From the NCBI GenBank assembly GCA_002862435.1, contig PKDC01000037.1, positions 1 to 34,540 on the forward strand: a DNA stretch of 34,540 nucleotides, in the 5' to 3' direction. Positions 1 through 8,800 of this stretch are shown here, in pieces. The stretch comes from Pseudomonadota bacterium. GTDB taxonomy: Bacteria > Pseudomonadota > Gammaproteobacteria > UBA5335. The notes below the pieces were generated by a model. That model did no database searches, was not told the origin of the DNA, and saw only the letters and a list, made by a program, of their open reading frames with translations. Each line of letters opens with the position of its first letter. Within the stretch, counting starts at the first letter, position 1. The position numbers were made by a program, and so were the translations under genes.

Positions 1-1
1 C

Positions 2-1261
2 TTGTCCCTCATCAACGAGTCCGGTCATCGCGCGGTGCGGATGGCGCATCTGGCCTGCGTGGGCAGTCATGCCATCAATGGCGTGGCGGCGTTGCACAGC
101 GAGCTGCTCAAACAAACCGTGCTCAAGGATTTCTACGAACTCTGGCCGGATAAATTTTCCAACAAGACCAACGGCGTCACCCCGCGGCGCTGGATGTTCC
201 TCTCCAATCCCCGGCTGACACGGTTGATCACTGAGGCCATCGGCCCGACCTGGACCACTGACCTGACGCATCTTTCCGAACTGGCACCCCTGGCCGAGGA
301 CAGTGCCTTTCGGCAGCGCTGGCAAGCGGTCAAACAGGCCAACAAGGCGGATCTGGCTCGGTTTGTCGCGCATCGCTTCGGGGAACAGCTCGATCCCGAA
401 ACCCTGTTCGATGTCCAGGTCAAGCGCATTCACGAATACAAGCGCCAACACCTGAATGCCCTGCACATCGTTGCCACCTATTTGCGGTTGAAGAACAATC
501 CCGGCCGCGATTTCGTGCCCCGCACCTACCTGTTTGGCGGCAAGGCGGCGCCGGGTTATCACATGGCCAAGCTGATCATCAAACTGATCAACAGCGTGGG
601 CAGCATCGTGAACAACGATCCCGATGTGGCCGGGCGACTGAAAATCTTCTTCGTGCCCAATTTCCACGTCAGCAATGGCCAGCGCATCTATCCGGCGGCG
701 GACCTGTCGGAACAGATCTCCACCGCCGGCAAGGAAGCCTCCGGCACCGGCAACATGAAGTTCACCCTCAACGGCGCCCTCACCATCGGCACGCTGGATG
801 GCGCCAACGTGGAGATTCGCGAACGGGTCGGCGAGGAGAATTTCTTCCTGTTTGGCCATACCGAAGACCAGATCACGGGGCTGCGTCAGGCCGGCTATCG
901 GCCCATGGATTTTTATCATGGCAACGAGGAGCTGAAGGCAGTCATCGACCTGATCGCCTCCGGCTATTTCTCGCGCGGCGACAAGCGCTTGTTCCAGCCG
1001 CTGATCGACGATCTGCTCCACCACGATCCGTTCTTCGTGCTGGCGGATTTCGCGGCCTACCTGTCTTGCCAGGACCGGGTCGATGCCGCCTATCGGGATC
1101 GGGACGCCTGGAATCGCATGGCGATCCTCAACACCGCCCACGCCGGTTTCTTTTCCTCCGACCGCTCCATCCGGGAATATCAGCGGGAGATCTGGAAAAT
1201 CCCATCGGTGCCCATCACCCTGCTCGATCCGGACCAGATCACGGTCACCGTCATGCAGTAG
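2..1261 (+). CDS. glgP: Glycogen/starch/alpha-glucan phosphorylase, C-terminal part (5' truncated by window edge)
   Basis: This enzyme releases glucose-1-phosphate from glycogen or maltodextrin by phosphorolysis, using pyridoxal phosphate, in the cytoplasm. Only the last 419 residues are present. The family is about 800-850 residues long, so the first half lies outside the window and the leading TTG codon is internal. Family signatures are clear: [11 protein letters not shown] near residue 54, [10 protein letters not shown] near 138, and the cofactor-binding motif [10 protein letters not shown], whose lysine (about residue 253, codon at 758-760) should form the Schiff base with PLP. The frame ends at TAG with no internal break. 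No partner glg gene is visible on this side. The glucokinase and phosphofructokinase further along could use its products, but they are not in one operon with it. Specificity for glycogen or maltodextrin cannot be decided from this half. Confidence 0.96.
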   Translation: MSLINESGHRAVRMAHLACVGSHAINGVAALHSELLKQTVLKDFYELWPDKFSNKTNGVTPRRWMFLSNPRLTRLITEAIGPTWTTDLTHLSELAPLAEDSAFRQRWQAVKQANKADLARFVAHRFGEQLDPETLFDVQVKRIHEYKRQHLNALHIVATYLRLKNNPGRDFVPRTYLFGGKAAPGYHMAKLIIKLINSVGSIVNNDPDVAGRLKIFFVPNFHVSNGQRIYPAADLSEQISTAGKEASGTGNMKFTLNGALTIGTLDGANVEIRERVGEENFFLFGHTEDQITGLRQAGYRPMDFYHGNEELKAVIDLIASGYFSRGDKRLFQPLIDDLLHHDPFFVLADFAAYLSCQDRVDAAYRDRDAWNRMAILNTAHAGFFSSDRSIREYQREIWKIPSVPITLLDPDQITVTVMQ

Positions 1262-1421
1262 CTGTCCGGCACAGCGCGGTCAGGGACTCGTCATGCCAGG
1301 ACGGCAAGCTCGTGGGGGTAGCTGGACACGGAGGAGCTTCGGATGGGAGTGCGATTGAAATTGCTGGGGTGACGCGGTGGGTGCGCTGACGCAATTGCCG
1401 GCGCAGGCGGCCCTGAGGCCG
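1262..1421. other. Intergenic stretch after glgP, nothing recognised
   Basis: I see no hairpin with a T-run, no convincing promoter and no recognisable coding sequence here. Short open frames run through it, but none resembles a known protein. With the doubtful small gene that follows, it makes up a 432-base interval between the end of glgP and the end of the opposing hydrolase gene. Confidence 0.5.
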
Positions 1422-1595
1422 ATGGCAGACGTCGAATTGCGCATGGTGTCCGGGCAGACGGACGTGGGCCAGTTGATCTATGATCAGCCGCCCGTGGTGG
1501 TCAAACTCGACATCCTGGCGCAGAACCTGGAGACAGCGGGCCATCCCATCGCCGCCACGCTCGTGGCCCGACAGGCGCGTTTTCTCTATGGATGA
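1422..1595 (+). CDS. Possible small hypothetical protein (57 aa)
   Basis: The open frame from this ATG encodes 57 residues starting MADVELRM and ending in ARFLYG. A longer version with a GTG start at 1377 would give 72 residues. A weak purine stretch (gagg) lies a few bases before the ATG. The translation has a balanced, soluble composition with alternating hydrophobic residues (for example GQLIYDQPPVVVKLDIL), which looks more protein-like than the shadow frames. I do not recognise a family and see no signal peptide or membrane segment. It could be a genuine small gene, a decayed remnant of a larger one, or chance in GC-rich DNA. Confidence 0.25.
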   Translation: MADVELRMVSGQTDVGQLIYDQPPVVVKLDILAQNLETAGHPIAATLVARQARFLYG

Positions 1596-1678
1596 TTGGA
1601 CGGCTGTGCGCGCGGGGCCATGTGCAGCATGTGAGATCCCAATGAGTGGGCTGGCCGGATGTGTCCGAAACGGGAGAC

Positions 1679-1692
1679 GCCGGCTAGCCGGC
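1679..1692. repeat. 14-base perfect palindrome at the end of the hydrolase gene
   Basis: The sequence gccggctagccggc is its own reverse complement and sits directly after the stop codon of the minus-strand dienelactone hydrolase gene. It could fold into a five-pair GC stem with a four-base loop. No T-run follows on either strand, so it is not a standard intrinsic terminator. It may mark the end of the long minus-strand operon or be a protein-binding palindrome. Confidence 0.4.
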
Positions 1693-1693
1693 T

Positions 1694-2368
1694 TCAGCCG
1701 AGGTGGCGTTTCCAGAAGTCCAGGCTGCGCTGCCAGGCCAGATGGGCTGCCGCCGCGTCATAGACTTCGCTGCGCTGGTCATTTACGAAGGCGTGGTCGG
1801 CGTCGTAACGATAGATCTCAGCCGCGTTGTGCGCTGCCGTGAGTGCCGCTTCGAAAGCGTCCACTGTGGCGGGTGTGCACCAGTCATCCTGATTGGCGAA
1901 GTGGCCCTGGATCGGCACGCGGACATCGGCCGGATTGGCCACGCTGGTGGGCGGCAAGCCATAGAAAATCACCGCTGCGGCCAATTCCGGAATGCGCACT
2001 GCGCCCAGCAGGGTAATGGCCCCGCCCATGCAAAAGCCGGTGAGGCCGACCTTCTTGCCCTGAGTTGAGAAATACTGCGCCGCGCCACGCACGTCTTGGT
2101 CGGTGGCTGCGAGAAAGTCAAGCGAGTTCATTTCCTGCGCGGCGCGGCCGGCGTCGTGGTAGGGCACGACGATGCCGTGGAAGAGATCGGGCGCCAGGGC
2201 ATGGTAGCCAGACTGGGCCAGGCGATCGCAAAGCCCCTTGATTTGCTCTTGCAGTCCCCACCATTCCTGGATCACCACGATGCCCGGCGCATCCGGATAC
2301 CGGGCTTCCGCCAGGTAGCCGCGGGCGGTTTGGCCGTCGGGGCGCGTGAACGTGACCATCTGTCCCAT
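1694..2368 (-). CDS. Dienelactone hydrolase family protein
   Basis: This is a cytoplasmic alpha/beta-hydrolase of the dienelactone hydrolase family (224 aa, a usual length), whose members open lactone or ester bonds with a Cys-Asp-His triad. The nucleophile motif GFCMGG places Cys113. Asp161 and His192 (in DADHAF) have the same spacing (48 and 79 residues) as the triad Cys123-Asp171-His202 of the Pseudomonas enzyme. Glu35 in QEWWG matches the glutamate that activates the cysteine. The ATG is preceded by a good GGGAGA ribosome site and lies 11 bases after the auxiliary lipoprotein gene, so it is probably the last gene of the MCE transporter operon. No chlorocatechol pathway genes are nearby, so the true substrate is unknown and a role in that pathway should not be assumed. 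Confidence 0.9.
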   Translation of the reverse strand: MGQMVTFTRPDGQTARGYLAEARYPDAPGIVVIQEWWGLQEQIKGLCDRLAQSGYHALAPDLFHGIVVPYHDAGRAAQEMNSLDFLAATDQDVRGAAQYFSTQGKKVGLTGFCMGGAITLLGAVRIPELAAAVIFYGLPPTSVANPADVRVPIQGHFANQDDWCTPATVDAFEAALTAAHNAAEIYRYDADHAFVNDQRSEVYDAAAAHLAWQRSLDFWKRHLG

Positions 2369-2379
2369 GACGGATCTCC

Positions 2380-3075
2380 CTATCGTTGCGGCCTGGGTCC
2401 CGGGAAAAGGGAGCGCAGACCTTCGCCCACTGAAGCCGGCGGAGCGGTTTCAATCGCCGCTTCCGGCGCTGGATTCTGGGCCTGCACGCTGGCCATCCAG
2501 CGCATGAGTTCGACGATGGCCTGGTCCGTCGCCTGCCCCAGCCCGCGCACCGCGCCGGCTGCCCCTGGTGTGGGATCGGCAACCCGCGCCTCGATTGCAG
2601 GCGAGGCAAACTGGCGGCGGTTGCGCGGATCCAGCAGCAGGGCCTGCAAGCTCACGATGGCCTCGGAACGCAGGCCATTCTGCTCCTGTTCAAAGCGCAA
2701 TAAGCGCACTTCCAGCCGGTAGCGAGGACTGTTCGGGCGGACTGCCAGATGGCGGCTGGCCAGCAGGTATTGCTGCAGCCGATCGAGCAGCAGTTCCCGC
2801 GGCGGCGCAACCCAGTAGTCATCAGGGTAGCGCAGCAGGGCCGTTGGATCGCTGCCCGCACGCCGAAAGCGCAGGGCGGGTTCACTCAGCCAGGGCGGGG
2901 ATTCAACCGCAACCACCGGGATTTCCACCAGGGTCACCGCGGCCGGTGCCGGCAGCCAGCCCAAGTCGTGGGGCACGGCGGGCGGGGGACGGCGATTGGG
3001 CAGCCAATCGGCACAGCCGGCGAGCAGGAACACAAGGAGCAATACGCCTGCAAAATGGATTCGGTGCAGCTTCAT
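2380..3075 (-). CDS. ABC-type transport auxiliary lipoprotein (PqiC/DUF330-like) of the MCE system
   Basis: Predicted lipoprotein of 231 residues. The start ATG begins MKLHRIHF, followed by a hydrophobic stretch and the lipobox LLAGC (lipidated Cys near residue 20). A GGGAA ribosome site precedes it. The open frame extends about 30 codons further upstream, but that part overlaps the MCE gene and lacks a signal peptide at its start. The mature part contains the pattern expected of ABC_trans_aux proteins, including DDYWVAPPRELLLDRL and a following YRLEVRLLRFEQ strand. These lipoproteins accompany Pqi- and Mla-type MCE transporters, probably as outer-membrane-side partners. The gene starts one base after the MCE gene stop, which implies tight coupling. 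The C-terminal tail is rich in Ala and Pro. Assignment rests on context and pattern rather than strong identity. Confidence 0.82.
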   Translation of the reverse strand: MKLHRIHFAGVLLLVFLLAGCADWLPNRRPPPAVPHDLGWLPAPAAVTLVEIPVVAVESPPWLSEPALRFRRAGSDPTALLRYPDDYWVAPPRELLLDRLQQYLLASRHLAVRPNSPRYRLEVRLLRFEQEQNGLRSEAIVSLQALLLDPRNRRQFASPAIEARVADPTPGAAGAVRGLGQATDQAIVELMRWMASVQAQNPAPEAAIETAPPASVGEGLRSLFPGPRPQR

Positions 3076-3076
3076 G

Positions 3077-3991
3077 TTAGCGATTCCCCTGGGCGGCAGG
3101 CTTGGCTTGTTCGGTATCCCGATTGCGGCCGTAGAGAATGCTGGACGGATCACGCCGCAACTCATCGCTGAGCCGTTCCAGATTGCGCGCGGCCGATTCG
3201 ATTTCGCGCAGCGTGGATTGGGTGGAGGGCAGGGTTTCCACCAGGAAGGTTTGCCCGGCGCTCTCGGCCAGCGTGCCGAGGGTATTGAGCTGCATGGTCA
3301 CCTGGCGCACCTGGGTCACGGTCTGCTCCAGTTCCTTGGCGATCTGTTCGACGCGCGCCATGGTCTTGCCGCCATCCTCGCTCATCTTGGGCAGCGACTC
3401 GATCAAGGGCTCCAGTCGCTGGGTGAACTCGGCCACCTTGCGACTGGTGATTTCCACGTTGGCCATGATCTGGCGGAAGTTGGCCTGGTTCTCAGGGCCC
3501 AGCGTTTCTTTCAACTGCCCCATTAATCCCTGGAACTGTTCCAGCAGGCCTTGGCCCGCATCGCCGAGCGACTCGAACAACGAAGGCCGCATGGGGATGC
3601 GGGCCAGTGCCTCGGCACTGGTTTGCAGCCGCGCGGCATCCGGTGGGCCATCGTCGGCCAGTTCCACCTGGGCCAGGCCCGTAATGCCCATGTAGCGCAG
3701 CGTGGCATAGGTGTTCACAGTGATGGGAATGTCCGGCTTGATTTCGATCTGGATGTGGATGTCCCGGCTGCCATCGTGGGCAAAGTCCACGGTGGTCACC
3801 TGGCCGATTTCCACACCCCGATAGCGTACGGTGGAAAAGGGTACCAGGCCGGAAATCGCGCCCTGGGTCACAATCAGGTAGGGCGTGCGGGCCTGCCGGC
3901 TGTCGTTCAGCCAAAAGGAGGCCAGTGCGGCCGCCAATCCCAGGCCGATGACGAATAGCCCGGTCAGCAGGGCGTAGGCTCGATTCTCCAT
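3077..3991 (-). CDS. MCE-domain protein (MlaD-type substrate-binding component)
   Basis: This is the membrane-anchored MCE subunit of a lipid ABC transporter (304 aa). One N-terminal transmembrane helix spans about residues 7-27. A single MCE domain follows at about 38-115, with the typical VRYRGVEIGQV and MGITGLAQVEL segments. Residues from about 150 to the end form a long helical, coiled-coil-like tail, as in MCE proteins that build a tube or needle across the periplasm. E. coli MlaD is about 180 aa, so this tail is longer. By family knowledge MCE rings bind phospholipid between inner and outer membranes; the direction of transport cannot be read from sequence. The gene lies six bases after the ATPase gene and one base before the auxiliary lipoprotein gene. 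Confidence 0.93.
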   Translation of the reverse strand: MENRAYALLTGLFVIGLGLAAALASFWLNDSRQARTPYLIVTQGAISGLVPFSTVRYRGVEIGQVTTVDFAHDGSRDIHIQIEIKPDIPITVNTYATLRYMGITGLAQVELADDGPPDAARLQTSAEALARIPMRPSLFESLGDAGQGLLEQFQGLMGQLKETLGPENQANFRQIMANVEITSRKVAEFTQRLEPLIESLPKMSEDGGKTMARVEQIAKELEQTVTQVRQVTMQLNTLGTLAESAGQTFLVETLPSTQSTLREIESAARNLERLSDELRRDPSSILYGRNRDTEQAKPAAQGNR

Positions 3992-3997
3992 GACGCT

Positions 3998-4774
3998 TTA
4001 CTGCCTTTTGTTGACGATGCGACCACCGCGGTGGCCATGGAAATAGGCCTGAATGAAGGGATGATCGCAGGCGACCACTTCATCCAGTGTCCCGATGGCG
4101 ACGAGTCTGCGATCAGCCAGAACGGCGATGCGATCGCACAGATCGACCAAGGTGTCCAAGTCGTGAGTCACCAGGGCCACCGTCAGCCCCAGGGCGCTGC
4201 GCAATTCGGCGATCAGGTCGACAAACAACTCGCTCGCCACCGGATCGAGGCCGGAAGTCGGCTCATCCAACAGCAGCAGCTCCGGGTCCAGTGCCAGCGC
4301 ACGGGCCAGGCCCACGCGCTTGACCATGCCGCCGGAGAGCTCGGCCGGGTAACGGTTGGCATCCTCGGGTTTGAGACCCACCATGGCCAGCTTGAGCCGG
4401 ATCAGTTCGCGGATGAGGGGTTCATCCAAGACGCGCAATTCCCGCATCGGCAGGGCGATATTGTCGGCCACGGTGAGCGCGGTGAACAGGGCGCCGTGCT
4501 GGAACAACACCCCCCAACGCTCACGCAGCGCTGCATGGCGCTGCCCGCGGGCATCACGCAGGGATTCCCCGAAAGCCCGTACCTCCCCGCTGCTCGGACG
4601 TTGCAGGCCGATCATTTCCCGCAACAAGGTCGTCTTGCCGGAACCCGACCCGCCGACCAGCCCCAGCACCTCGCCCCGGCGCAGCTCGAGATCAATGCCT
4701 TCGTGCACCGTGTGGCCGCCGAAATGGGTGACGATACCGCGCATCTCGATGACCGGGGGCATCTCCGTGCTCAT
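3998..4774 (-). CDS. ABC transporter ATP-binding protein (MlaF-like)
   Basis: This is the ATPase that powers the MCE lipid transporter at the cytoplasmic face (258 aa from the chosen start). Walker A GGSGSGKT lies at residues 41-48, the Q-loop in VLFQHGALF near 92, the signature LSGGM at 146-150, Walker B LLLLDE at 166-171, the D-loop SGLD, and the switch histidine in VTHD at 204. The ATG at 4774 overlaps the permease stop in an ATGA junction and has a GGGA ribosome site 10-12 bases upstream. The in-frame ATG three codons earlier is possible but has no spaced ribosome site. The C-terminal extension typical of MlaF, ending near HGHRGGRIVNKRQ, is present. Confidence 0.95.
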   Translation of the reverse strand: MSTEMPPVIEMRGIVTHFGGHTVHEGIDLELRRGEVLGLVGGSGSGKTTLLREMIGLQRPSSGEVRAFGESLRDARGQRHAALRERWGVLFQHGALFTALTVADNIALPMRELRVLDEPLIRELIRLKLAMVGLKPEDANRYPAELSGGMVKRVGLARALALDPELLLLDEPTSGLDPVASELFVDLIAELRSALGLTVALVTHDLDTLVDLCDRIAVLADRRLVAIGTLDEVVACDHPFIQAYFHGHRGGRIVNKRQ

Positions 4775-5892
4775 TCGAACCATCCCACATCACGCAGGGT
4801 GATGGCAAAAATGGCATCGGTGAGGATCACCAGCGTGATGGCGGTGACCACGGCATTGGTGGTTTCCTGGCCCAGGCTTTCGGTATTCGGCTTGATGCGC
4901 AGGCCGAAGTGGCACGACACCAGCCCGATCACGAGGCCGAAGGCGATCGATTTGAGGAGGGCGATCCAGTAGGTGACGATGGGAATGGCGCTGGGAAGAT
5001 CGCTGAGAAACTGTCCGAAGGTGATGTTCAGCTCGCTTTTGGCCACCAGCATGCCGCCGAAGATGCCGGCCGCCATGGTCCAGAAGGCCAGCAGAGGCAT
5101 GGCGAGTCCCAGTGCGATCACCTTGGGCAGCAAGACGCGTTTGAAGGGCGAGATGCCCATGGTCGTCAGCGCATCGATTTCCTGGGTGAGCCGCATCACG
5201 CCAAGTTCCGCCGTCATGGCCGAACCGGAACGGCCGGCAATGAGGATGGCAGCCAGCAGTGGGCCAAGTTCGCGCGTCACCGCAAGGCCCATGAGGTTGA
5301 CAATGAAGCGCTCCCCCCCCAGCAAGCGCAGTTGCAGCGCGGAGAGATAGCTCATCACGATGCCGATCAAGAGTCCCACCAGGCCCGTAATCAGCAGCGC
5401 CCGTCCGCCCGCCTTGTGGATATTGGCGGATATTTCACGTAGCGGGATCCGGGCCGGCTGGGCCGGCAGGCTCAGCGTTTCCAGCGTCAGCCGTCCCATC
5501 AGGATCACGATTTCGCTGAGGTGCTTGAGCCCGTTCAGGATGGTGTCGCCCAGGCGGATGACGGGCCCCAGGGGATTGCGTTGCGGGCGCTTCAAGGGTG
5601 GGGGAAGCTGTTCCAGCCGTTGAAACAGGGGCTCATGTTCGGGGCGCAGGGTCAGATTCGCCGGCCGGCGTTGACCCCATTGTTTCCACAGCAGCAGCGC
5701 GCCGGTGCTGTCCAGCCCCTCCACGCCTTCCAGATTCCACTGGACATCGGGATTTTTCCCGAATTTCGCCAATTGCTTGCGGATGGCGCTCAAGGAGCCC
5801 GAGAGATGACGCAATCGCCAGGGCCCGGCGACGGCGATGCGCTGTGTCTGGTCGATTTTCTCGAGGGTCAGCGTCGGGCGGTCATTCGGCAT
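4771..5892 (-). CDS. MlaE-family permease with fused N-terminal STAS domain
   Basis: This is the inner-membrane permease of the MCE transporter. The protein has 373 residues, about 110 more than E. coli MlaE (about 260). Residues about 8-95 look like a STAS domain with the motif DSTGALLL (Asp61-Ser62-Thr63-Gly64), as found in the separate MlaB subunit. Residues about 110-373 are the MlaE domain, with several membrane helices and the conserved segment running from TRELGPLLAAILIAGRSGSA to the E-I-D-A-L motif. The fusion explains why no separate mlaB gene is present. The start overlaps the upstream dehydrogenase gene by 11 bases and the stop overlaps the ATPase start. An eight-base G tract (minus strand, 5313-5320) lies in the coding sequence and the frame is intact across it. 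Confidence 0.94.
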   Translation of the reverse strand: MPNDRPTLTLEKIDQTQRIAVAGPWRLRHLSGSLSAIRKQLAKFGKNPDVQWNLEGVEGLDSTGALLLWKQWGQRRPANLTLRPEHEPLFQRLEQLPPPLKRPQRNPLGPVIRLGDTILNGLKHLSEIVILMGRLTLETLSLPAQPARIPLREISANIHKAGGRALLITGLVGLLIGIVMSYLSALQLRLLGGERFIVNLMGLAVTRELGPLLAAILIAGRSGSAMTAELGVMRLTQEIDALTTMGISPFKRVLLPKVIALGLAMPLLAFWTMAAGIFGGMLVAKSELNITFGQFLSDLPSAIPIVTYWIALLKSIAFGLVIGLVSCHFGLRIKPNTESLGQETTNAVVTAITLVILTDAIFAITLRDVGWFE

Positions 5893-6790
5893 GAGACGAC
5901 TTTACTACGAGCGGGGTTGCATTGCCGAACAGCGCGCGCTTGCGTCGGTAGAGAGCGGAGATATCCTCATCGCCAAAGCCCGCCGCCATCAGTGCGGCAT
6001 AGTCATCACGCACGGCATCCACCAGCGGCAGATCACCGCCGCAATCCGCCGCCAGTTGCTGGCAAATGGCCAGATCCTTGTCATGCAGGGCGACCTTGAA
6101 GCCGGTCTCGAAACGGTCCTGGATCATCGTGGGGCCGCGCTGGTTGAGGAACCAGTTGCCTGCGGCCCCGCCGCTCACCACCTCGATGACGCGCTCCAGC
6201 GGCAAATCGGCTGCCGCCCCCAACGCCAGGGCTTCGGTCACCGCCGCGGCGATACCCGCCGCCATGATCTGGTTCACCGCCTTGGTGGCCTGCCCCGCGC
6301 CCACCGGCCCCATCCAGGTGACTTGTCGGGTCATGGCCGCGAGCAGGGGCCGGGCACGTTCCAGCGTGACGGGTTCGCCGCCCACCATGGTCACCAGGCT
6401 GCCCTGCCGCGCCCCTTCCACACCGCCGGAGACGGGGCAATCCAGGAAATCCGCGCCGCAAGAGCGTACTTGTTCCGCTGCCTTGCGGGCGGTGCCCGGC
6501 GCCACGGTGGAGCAGTCCAGGATGATCTGTCCCGGTCGCAGCGCGGGGGTCAGCGTCGCGATCAGGTCCAGCACATCATCATCGGCCGACACGCAGAGCA
6601 CCAGCACTGCACAGCGCCGCACCAAGTCGACCGGATCGGCGGCGCTGATACAGCCGGTTTCGGCAGCCAAGGCCTGCGCCTTGCTTGCCGTACGGTTCCA
6701 CACTGCCTGCAGGTGGCCGGCACGGTGCAGGTTGCGCGCCATGGACATCCCCATGGCGCCCAGGCCGATGAAGCCGGTCGTCGCGCTCAT
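5882..6790 (-). CDS. NAD(P)-dependent beta-hydroxyacid dehydrogenase (3-hydroxyisobutyrate / tartronate-semialdehyde reductase family)
   Basis: Cytoplasmic oxidoreductase of the 6-phosphogluconate-dehydrogenase-like family (302 aa, typical length). The nucleotide-binding motif FIGLGAMG is at residues 7-14, the substrate-binding motif DCPVSGG at 117-123, and the catalytic lysine in GAGQATKAVNQ is Lys170. Asn32-Arg33-Thr34 after the second beta-strand is the pattern linked to NADP(H) preference. Family members reduce or oxidise small beta-hydroxyacids or semialdehydes such as tartronate, succinic or methylmalonate semialdehyde. The exact substrate cannot be told here. The gene starts one base after the speA stop and overlaps the permease gene by 11 bases, so it appears co-transcribed with both, although no metabolic link is obvious. 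Confidence 0.9.
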   Translation of the reverse strand: MSATTGFIGLGAMGMSMARNLHRAGHLQAVWNRTASKAQALAAETGCISAADPVDLVRRCAVLVLCVSADDDVLDLIATLTPALRPGQIILDCSTVAPGTARKAAEQVRSCGADFLDCPVSGGVEGARQGSLVTMVGGEPVTLERARPLLAAMTRQVTWMGPVGAGQATKAVNQIMAAGIAAAVTEALALGAAADLPLERVIEVVSGGAAGNWFLNQRGPTMIQDRFETGFKVALHDKDLAICQQLAADCGGDLPLVDAVRDDYAALMAAGFGDEDISALYRRKRALFGNATPLVVKSSHAE

Positions 6791-6791
6791 T

Positions 6792-8690
6792 TCATGGCCA
6801 GCGCTGCAGGTAGGTGGAGCCGTAGAGCCCGGCGGTCAGTTCAGCGAGAAAGGCTTCCGCCTGGGTGGGTTCCAGTTCGGCGCGGGTGATTTTCTCGCGA
6901 TAGGCCAAGGCGAGCTGATCGGGGGCGAAGTGCACATAGGCCAGCAACTGGTCGGCGCTGTCCCCCCGTTCGGGTGCCACCAGCCGATAACCGCCCTGGC
7001 CATCCAGTTCCACGTTGACGGCGTCGGTATCCCCGAACAGGTTGTGCATGTCGCCGAGAATCTCCTGATAGGCGCCAATCATGAAAAAACCCACCAGATA
7101 GGTTTCCCGCTCGGCCACTGCATGCAGCGCCAGGGTGGGCGAGAGGCCTTCCCGATCGACATATTGGCGGATGCAGCCGTCGGAATCGCAGGTCAGATCC
7201 TGGATCACCCCGCGCACCGTGGGCGTCTCGCCCAGGCGCTGCAGCGGCATCACGGGGAAGATCTGCTGGATGGCCCACACATCGGGCAGCGACTGGAACA
7301 GCGAGAAGTTACAGAAATACTTGACGGCCAGTTTTTCTTCCAACTGGTCCAGAATTTCCCGATGGCTGCTGCGCTTGGGATCGAGGCGGGCTTGCAGGCG
7401 CTGGCACAGGGCGGTGTAGACATGCTCGGCATAGGCCCGCTGCGGCAGGTCCAGCACGCCATGGGTGTACATGGCCTGGGCCTCGGACACCCAGTGCACC
7501 GCATCATGGAAGAGTTCCACCGGCGCCGCCGCGTCGAGCTGGGCGTAACCCTGCCACAGGTCATGGAGCAGGGGCGGGGCGTCGGCGGGCGGGGGCACCA
7601 GGGCCTCGGGGTCGACATGGGGCGTTTCCATGTCGATGACCTGGGTGATGAGCAGGGCGTGATGGGCGGTCATGGCGCGCCCCGCCTCGGTGATGAGGTC
7701 CGGTTCGGGCAGGCCATGGGCCTTGCAGGTTTCCTTCAGGACATGAACGACCGCATTGGCGTATTCCGTCACCGAATAGTTCATCGAGCAGGCACTGCGC
7801 GAGCGGGTGCCCTCGTAATCCACGCCCAGCCCACCGCCCACATCCACATAGCGCAGCGGCGCGCCGAGCTGATGCAGGTCGGTGAAGTAGCGCGCGGCTT
7901 CGGTCAGGCCGCGGCGGATGTCGCGCACGTTGGCCATCTGGGAGCCCATGTGGAAGTGCAGCAGTTGCAGGCAATCGCGCAGGCCAGCCGCCTCCAGTTG
8001 CTCGACACAGGCCAGGACCTGCGTGGCCGAGAGGCCAAACTTGGATTTCTCCCCGCCGGTGTTCTGCCAGTTGCCGCTGCCGAGATTCGCCAGTCGCACC
8101 CGCACCCCGAGCAGCGGCCGCACGCCCAGTTGCGCCGATTCCCGGATGACGGTGGCCAGTTCCGAAGGTTTCTCGATCACGATCACCGCGCGCAGTCCCA
8201 AGCGGCGTGCGATCAGGGCGCGGCGGATGTAGTCGCGATCCTTGTAGCCATTGCAGATGATCAGGCTGCCGGGCCGGGCCAGGGCCAGCACGGCCATGAG
8301 TTCGGGTTTGCTGCCGGCCTCCAGGCCCACGCGCTCGCCGCCGTGGCGAATGATTTCCTCCACCACGGTGCGTTGCTGGTTGACCTTGATGGGATACACG
8401 GCGGTATAGCGTCCGCCGTAGCCATGTTGGGCGATGGCCCGGTCGAAGGCGCCGCACAGGGTATCGACGCGATCGTGCAGGATGTCGGAGAAGCGCACCA
8501 GGATGGGCAGGTTCAGGCCCGACTGGGTCATCCGCTGAGCCAGTTCCGGCAGGGGTACTTGCCCGCGCGCCGGATTCCGCAGCGGCAGGGCGACGACTTG
8601 GCCCCGCTCATCCACATCGAAATAGCCCTCGCTCCATTCCGGTACGTTGTAGAGCTGGCGAGCGTGGTCGGGCGCGGTGTCTGGGGTCAT
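6792..8690 (-). CDS. speA: Biosynthetic arginine decarboxylase
   Basis: PLP-dependent enzyme converting arginine to agmatine, the first step of the agmatine route to putrescine and spermidine. The chosen ATG gives 632 residues, close to the E. coli and Pseudomonas enzymes (about 630-660). An in-frame extension to 8777 adds 29 residues with no family similarity. The fold type III PLP lysine is Lys102 in YPIKVNQ, and GEKSKFGL, LLHFHMGSQ, DVGGGLGVDYEGTRS and the late catalytic-cysteine motif CDSDG are all present. It resembles E. coli SpeA through its whole length. No clear Shine-Dalgarno sequence precedes the ATG. It is the first gene of a minus-strand run leading into the dehydrogenase and MCE transporter genes, and it is divergent from speE. 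No agmatinase or agmatine deiminase gene is in the window. Confidence 0.97.
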   Translation of the reverse strand: MTPDTAPDHARQLYNVPEWSEGYFDVDERGQVVALPLRNPARGQVPLPELAQRMTQSGLNLPILVRFSDILHDRVDTLCGAFDRAIAQHGYGGRYTAVYPIKVNQQRTVVEEIIRHGGERVGLEAGSKPELMAVLALARPGSLIICNGYKDRDYIRRALIARRLGLRAVIVIEKPSELATVIRESAQLGVRPLLGVRVRLANLGSGNWQNTGGEKSKFGLSATQVLACVEQLEAAGLRDCLQLLHFHMGSQMANVRDIRRGLTEAARYFTDLHQLGAPLRYVDVGGGLGVDYEGTRSRSACSMNYSVTEYANAVVHVLKETCKAHGLPEPDLITEAGRAMTAHHALLITQVIDMETPHVDPEALVPPPADAPPLLHDLWQGYAQLDAAAPVELFHDAVHWVSEAQAMYTHGVLDLPQRAYAEHVYTALCQRLQARLDPKRSSHREILDQLEEKLAVKYFCNFSLFQSLPDVWAIQQIFPVMPLQRLGETPTVRGVIQDLTCDSDGCIRQYVDREGLSPTLALHAVAERETYLVGFFMIGAYQEILGDMHNLFGDTDAVNVELDGQGGYRLVAPERGDSADQLLAYVHFAPDQLALAYREKITRAELEPTQAEAFLAELTAGLYGSTYLQRWP

Positions 8691-8800
8691 GGAAAACCAA
8701 CGGGGCTGAGGGTGAGATGAAGGCAAGCCTAAAAGATTCGCGCGGGCCGGGTAAAGCGATCTTCCATGACGCTGCAATATGGATGGTCACAGGGCAGGGC

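Noticed and set aside
6066..8720. An 884-codon open frame on the plus strand opposite speA and the dehydrogenase gene
   Set aside because: It lies antisense to two well-recognised genes and its translation is rich in His, Gln, Gly and Arg with no family resemblance, as expected of a shadow frame in GC-rich DNA.
8691..8777. Longer N-terminus for speA
   Set aside because: The extra 29 residues have no similarity to arginine decarboxylases and would push the start into the divergent promoter region.
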